From: an uncultured Microcaldota archaeon
GTDB lineage: Archaea; Micrarchaeota; Micrarchaeia; Anstonellales; Bilamarchaeaceae
Direction: 5' to 3'
DNA length: 8,032 nt
Assembly (NCBI GenBank): GCA_903920925.1
Contig: CAIXOA010000185.1
Location: 1 to 8,032, forward strand
Positions 7,484 to 8,032 of this stretch are shown here, piece by piece. A program made the position numbers and the translations under genes. Positions within the stretch are counted from its first letter, which is position 1. Each line of letters starts with the position of its first letter. The notes under the pieces are model-generated. The model did no database searches, was not told where the DNA came from, and worked only from the letters and a program-made list of their open reading frames with translations.

Positions 7484-7912
7484 GTGGAAATAAGCCAGGA
7501 CGACTTGGGAATAATAAACCTCTTCGCATCCATCTGCGGCGTCATACCCACGGACATGGTGAAGGAAGGGAAGAACTACATCTTCCTTGTCGACCCCATG
7601 TTCCTTGGGAAGGCCATCGGGAAGGAGGGGGTTAACATCAAGAGGCTAAGGGCGAGGCTCAGCGGCAACGTGATGATCGCCAAGGATGCGAATAAGGAGG
7701 AGGACTTTTTGCGCGGCTACTTCAACAACGTGCAGATTTTGGACATTGAGAGGAGGGAGGCGCCGGGGCAGATAGCCCTTTTCATCACCATCCCGGACGT
7801 GCAGAGGGGGATAGCCATAGGGAAGGAGGGGATGCGCATAAAGGGGCTGAAGGCGATTATGAAGAGGAAGTTCGGGGCGGACATATTCCTCAAGACGAGG
7901 CGCACGGTATAG
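7484..7912 (+). CDS. nusA: Archaeal NusA-like transcription factor (two KH domains)
   Basis: A 142-residue protein starting at GTG 7484, five bases after the L30e stop. AGTGAG at 7474-7479, overlapping that stop, is a partial ribosome-binding site. The family pattern is clear: DDLGIINLFASICGV at the N-terminus, a first KH domain with the GKEG loop at 46-49 (GKAIGKEGVNIKRL), and a second KH domain with an identical GKEG loop at 113-116 (GIAIGKEGMRIKGLK). The protein ends just after KRKFGADIFLK. Archaeal NusA has only this KH pair and lacks the N-terminal polymerase-binding and S1 domains of bacterial NusA. It binds RNA and has been linked to transcription termination or elongation. Length is normal for the family. 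It closes the polymerase operon here. Identification is firm. Confidence 0.94.
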   Translation: MEISQDDLGIINLFASICGVIPTDMVKEGKNYIFLVDPMFLGKAIGKEGVNIKRLRARLSGNVMIAKDANKEEDFLRGYFNNVQILDIERREAPGQIALFITIPDVQRGIAIGKEGMRIKGLKAIMKRKFGADIFLKTRRTV

Positions 7913-7914
7913 GA

Positions 7915-7919
7915 TTTTT
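7915..7919 (+). terminator. Possible T-run transcription terminator after nusA
   Basis: Five Ts follow the nusA stop by two bases. Archaeal polymerase commonly terminates at such T-stretches without needing a hairpin. The change to AT-rich sequence after the GC-rich operon, and a downstream gene with its own start signals, agree with this. The run is short and overlaps a possible TATA box, so the call is weak. Confidence 0.3.
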
Positions 7920-7934
7920 AAACTATTCTATACG
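7915..7934 (+). promoter_or_regulatory. Candidate archaeal promoter for the last gene
   Basis: This AT-rich stretch contains two TATA-like elements: TTTTTAAAC at 7915-7923 and TTCTATAC near 7926-7933. Archaeal transcription usually starts about 25 bases after the centre of the TATA box. The first would give a leader of about 12 bases before ATG 7958; the second would start at or next to the ATG, giving a leaderless message. No Shine-Dalgarno is visible before 7958, which fits either. Which element works cannot be decided from sequence alone. Confidence 0.45.
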
Positions 7935-7957
7935 TAATTTACAGTAAATCAGAATTC

Positions 7958-8032
7958 ATGAGAGTGATAGCCGGCACCATGAAAGGGATAAATATTCCCT
8001 TTGTAAATGAGAAGTATGATAACGCGAACATA
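7958..8032 (+). CDS. Probable RsmD-family 16S rRNA methyltransferase, N-terminal fragment
   Basis: Only 25 codons are present; the gene runs off the window end. The peptide begins MRVIAGTMKGINIPF, which resembles the start of RsmD proteins (M-R-[IV]-I-[AS]-G-x-x-[KR]-G-x-x-[IL]). These are S-adenosylmethionine-dependent enzymes that methylate a guanine N2 in small-subunit rRNA. The catalytic motif (NPPY/DPPY) would lie further downstream and is not visible, so the call rests on the N-terminal motif alone. The gene stands 45 bases after nusA with its own promoter-like sequence and no Shine-Dalgarno, so it is probably a separate transcription unit. It could be another protein that shares this short N-terminal pattern. 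Confidence 0.45.
   Translation, partial: MRVIAGTMKGINIPFVNEKYDNANI

Noticed and set aside
5890..7557. 555-codon open frame on the - strand
   Set aside because: It lies antisense to rpoA2, rpl30e and the ends of rpoA1 and nusA, all certain genes. Its translation is low-complexity, rich in Pro, His, Arg and Leu, as expected from the complement of purine-rich codons, and it shows no recognisable domain.
1..8032. CRISPR arrays, insertion sequences, inteins, tRNA genes or attachment sites
   Set aside because: No regularly spaced direct repeats, transposase-like frame, intein splice motifs in the polymerase genes, or cloverleaf sequence was seen.

Overview
This window is the RNA polymerase large-subunit operon of an archaeon, read entirely on the + strand. 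In order it holds the end of rpoH, then rpoB2 (B''), rpoB1 (B'), rpoA1 (A'), rpoA2 (A''), a ribosomal protein L30e gene and a short archaeal nusA. The first 25 codons of another gene, probably an RsmD-type 16S rRNA methyltransferase, follow. The domain Archaea is clear from the rpoH subunit, the A'/A'' split, archaeal L30e and the two-KH-domain NusA. The split of B into B'' and B' points to the euryarchaeal/DPANN side rather than to Crenarchaeota or Thaumarchaeota. Compact A' and A'' subunits and several departures from near-invariant core positions suggest a fast-evolving lineage, possibly DPANN. That placement is an inference and needs a tree.

Layout: the genes are packed tightly, with gaps of about 27, 14, 5, 8, 14 and 5 bases from rpoH to nusA. 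Most have a Shine-Dalgarno element of the GGTGAT type a few bases before the start, often overlapping the previous stop codon. This fits one polycistronic transcript. After nusA the character changes. A 45-base AT-rich gap contains a T-run and TATA-like sequences, and the next gene has no visible Shine-Dalgarno, as expected for a new transcription unit with a short leader or none. In many archaea rps12, rps7 and the elongation factor genes follow nusA. Here they do not.

How the genes work together: B'' and B' rebuild the second-largest polymerase subunit, and A' and A'' rebuild the largest. RpoH (the Rpb5 C-terminal homologue) docks on that core, and NusA is the KH-domain RNA-binding factor linked to transcription elongation and termination. 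L30e belongs to the large ribosomal subunit and travels with this cluster in many archaea.

Nothing here is a mobile element, CRISPR array, defence locus or clearly new system. The points worth a second look lie inside the polymerase: a Glu-to-Gly change next to the metal/NTP-contacting Asp in B', a NADYDGD form of the catalytic loop and nearby changes in A', changes in the bridge helix, and a shortened trigger-loop region and N-terminus in A''. Outside the polymerase, L30e carries a charged N-terminal extension and the operon ends after nusA.
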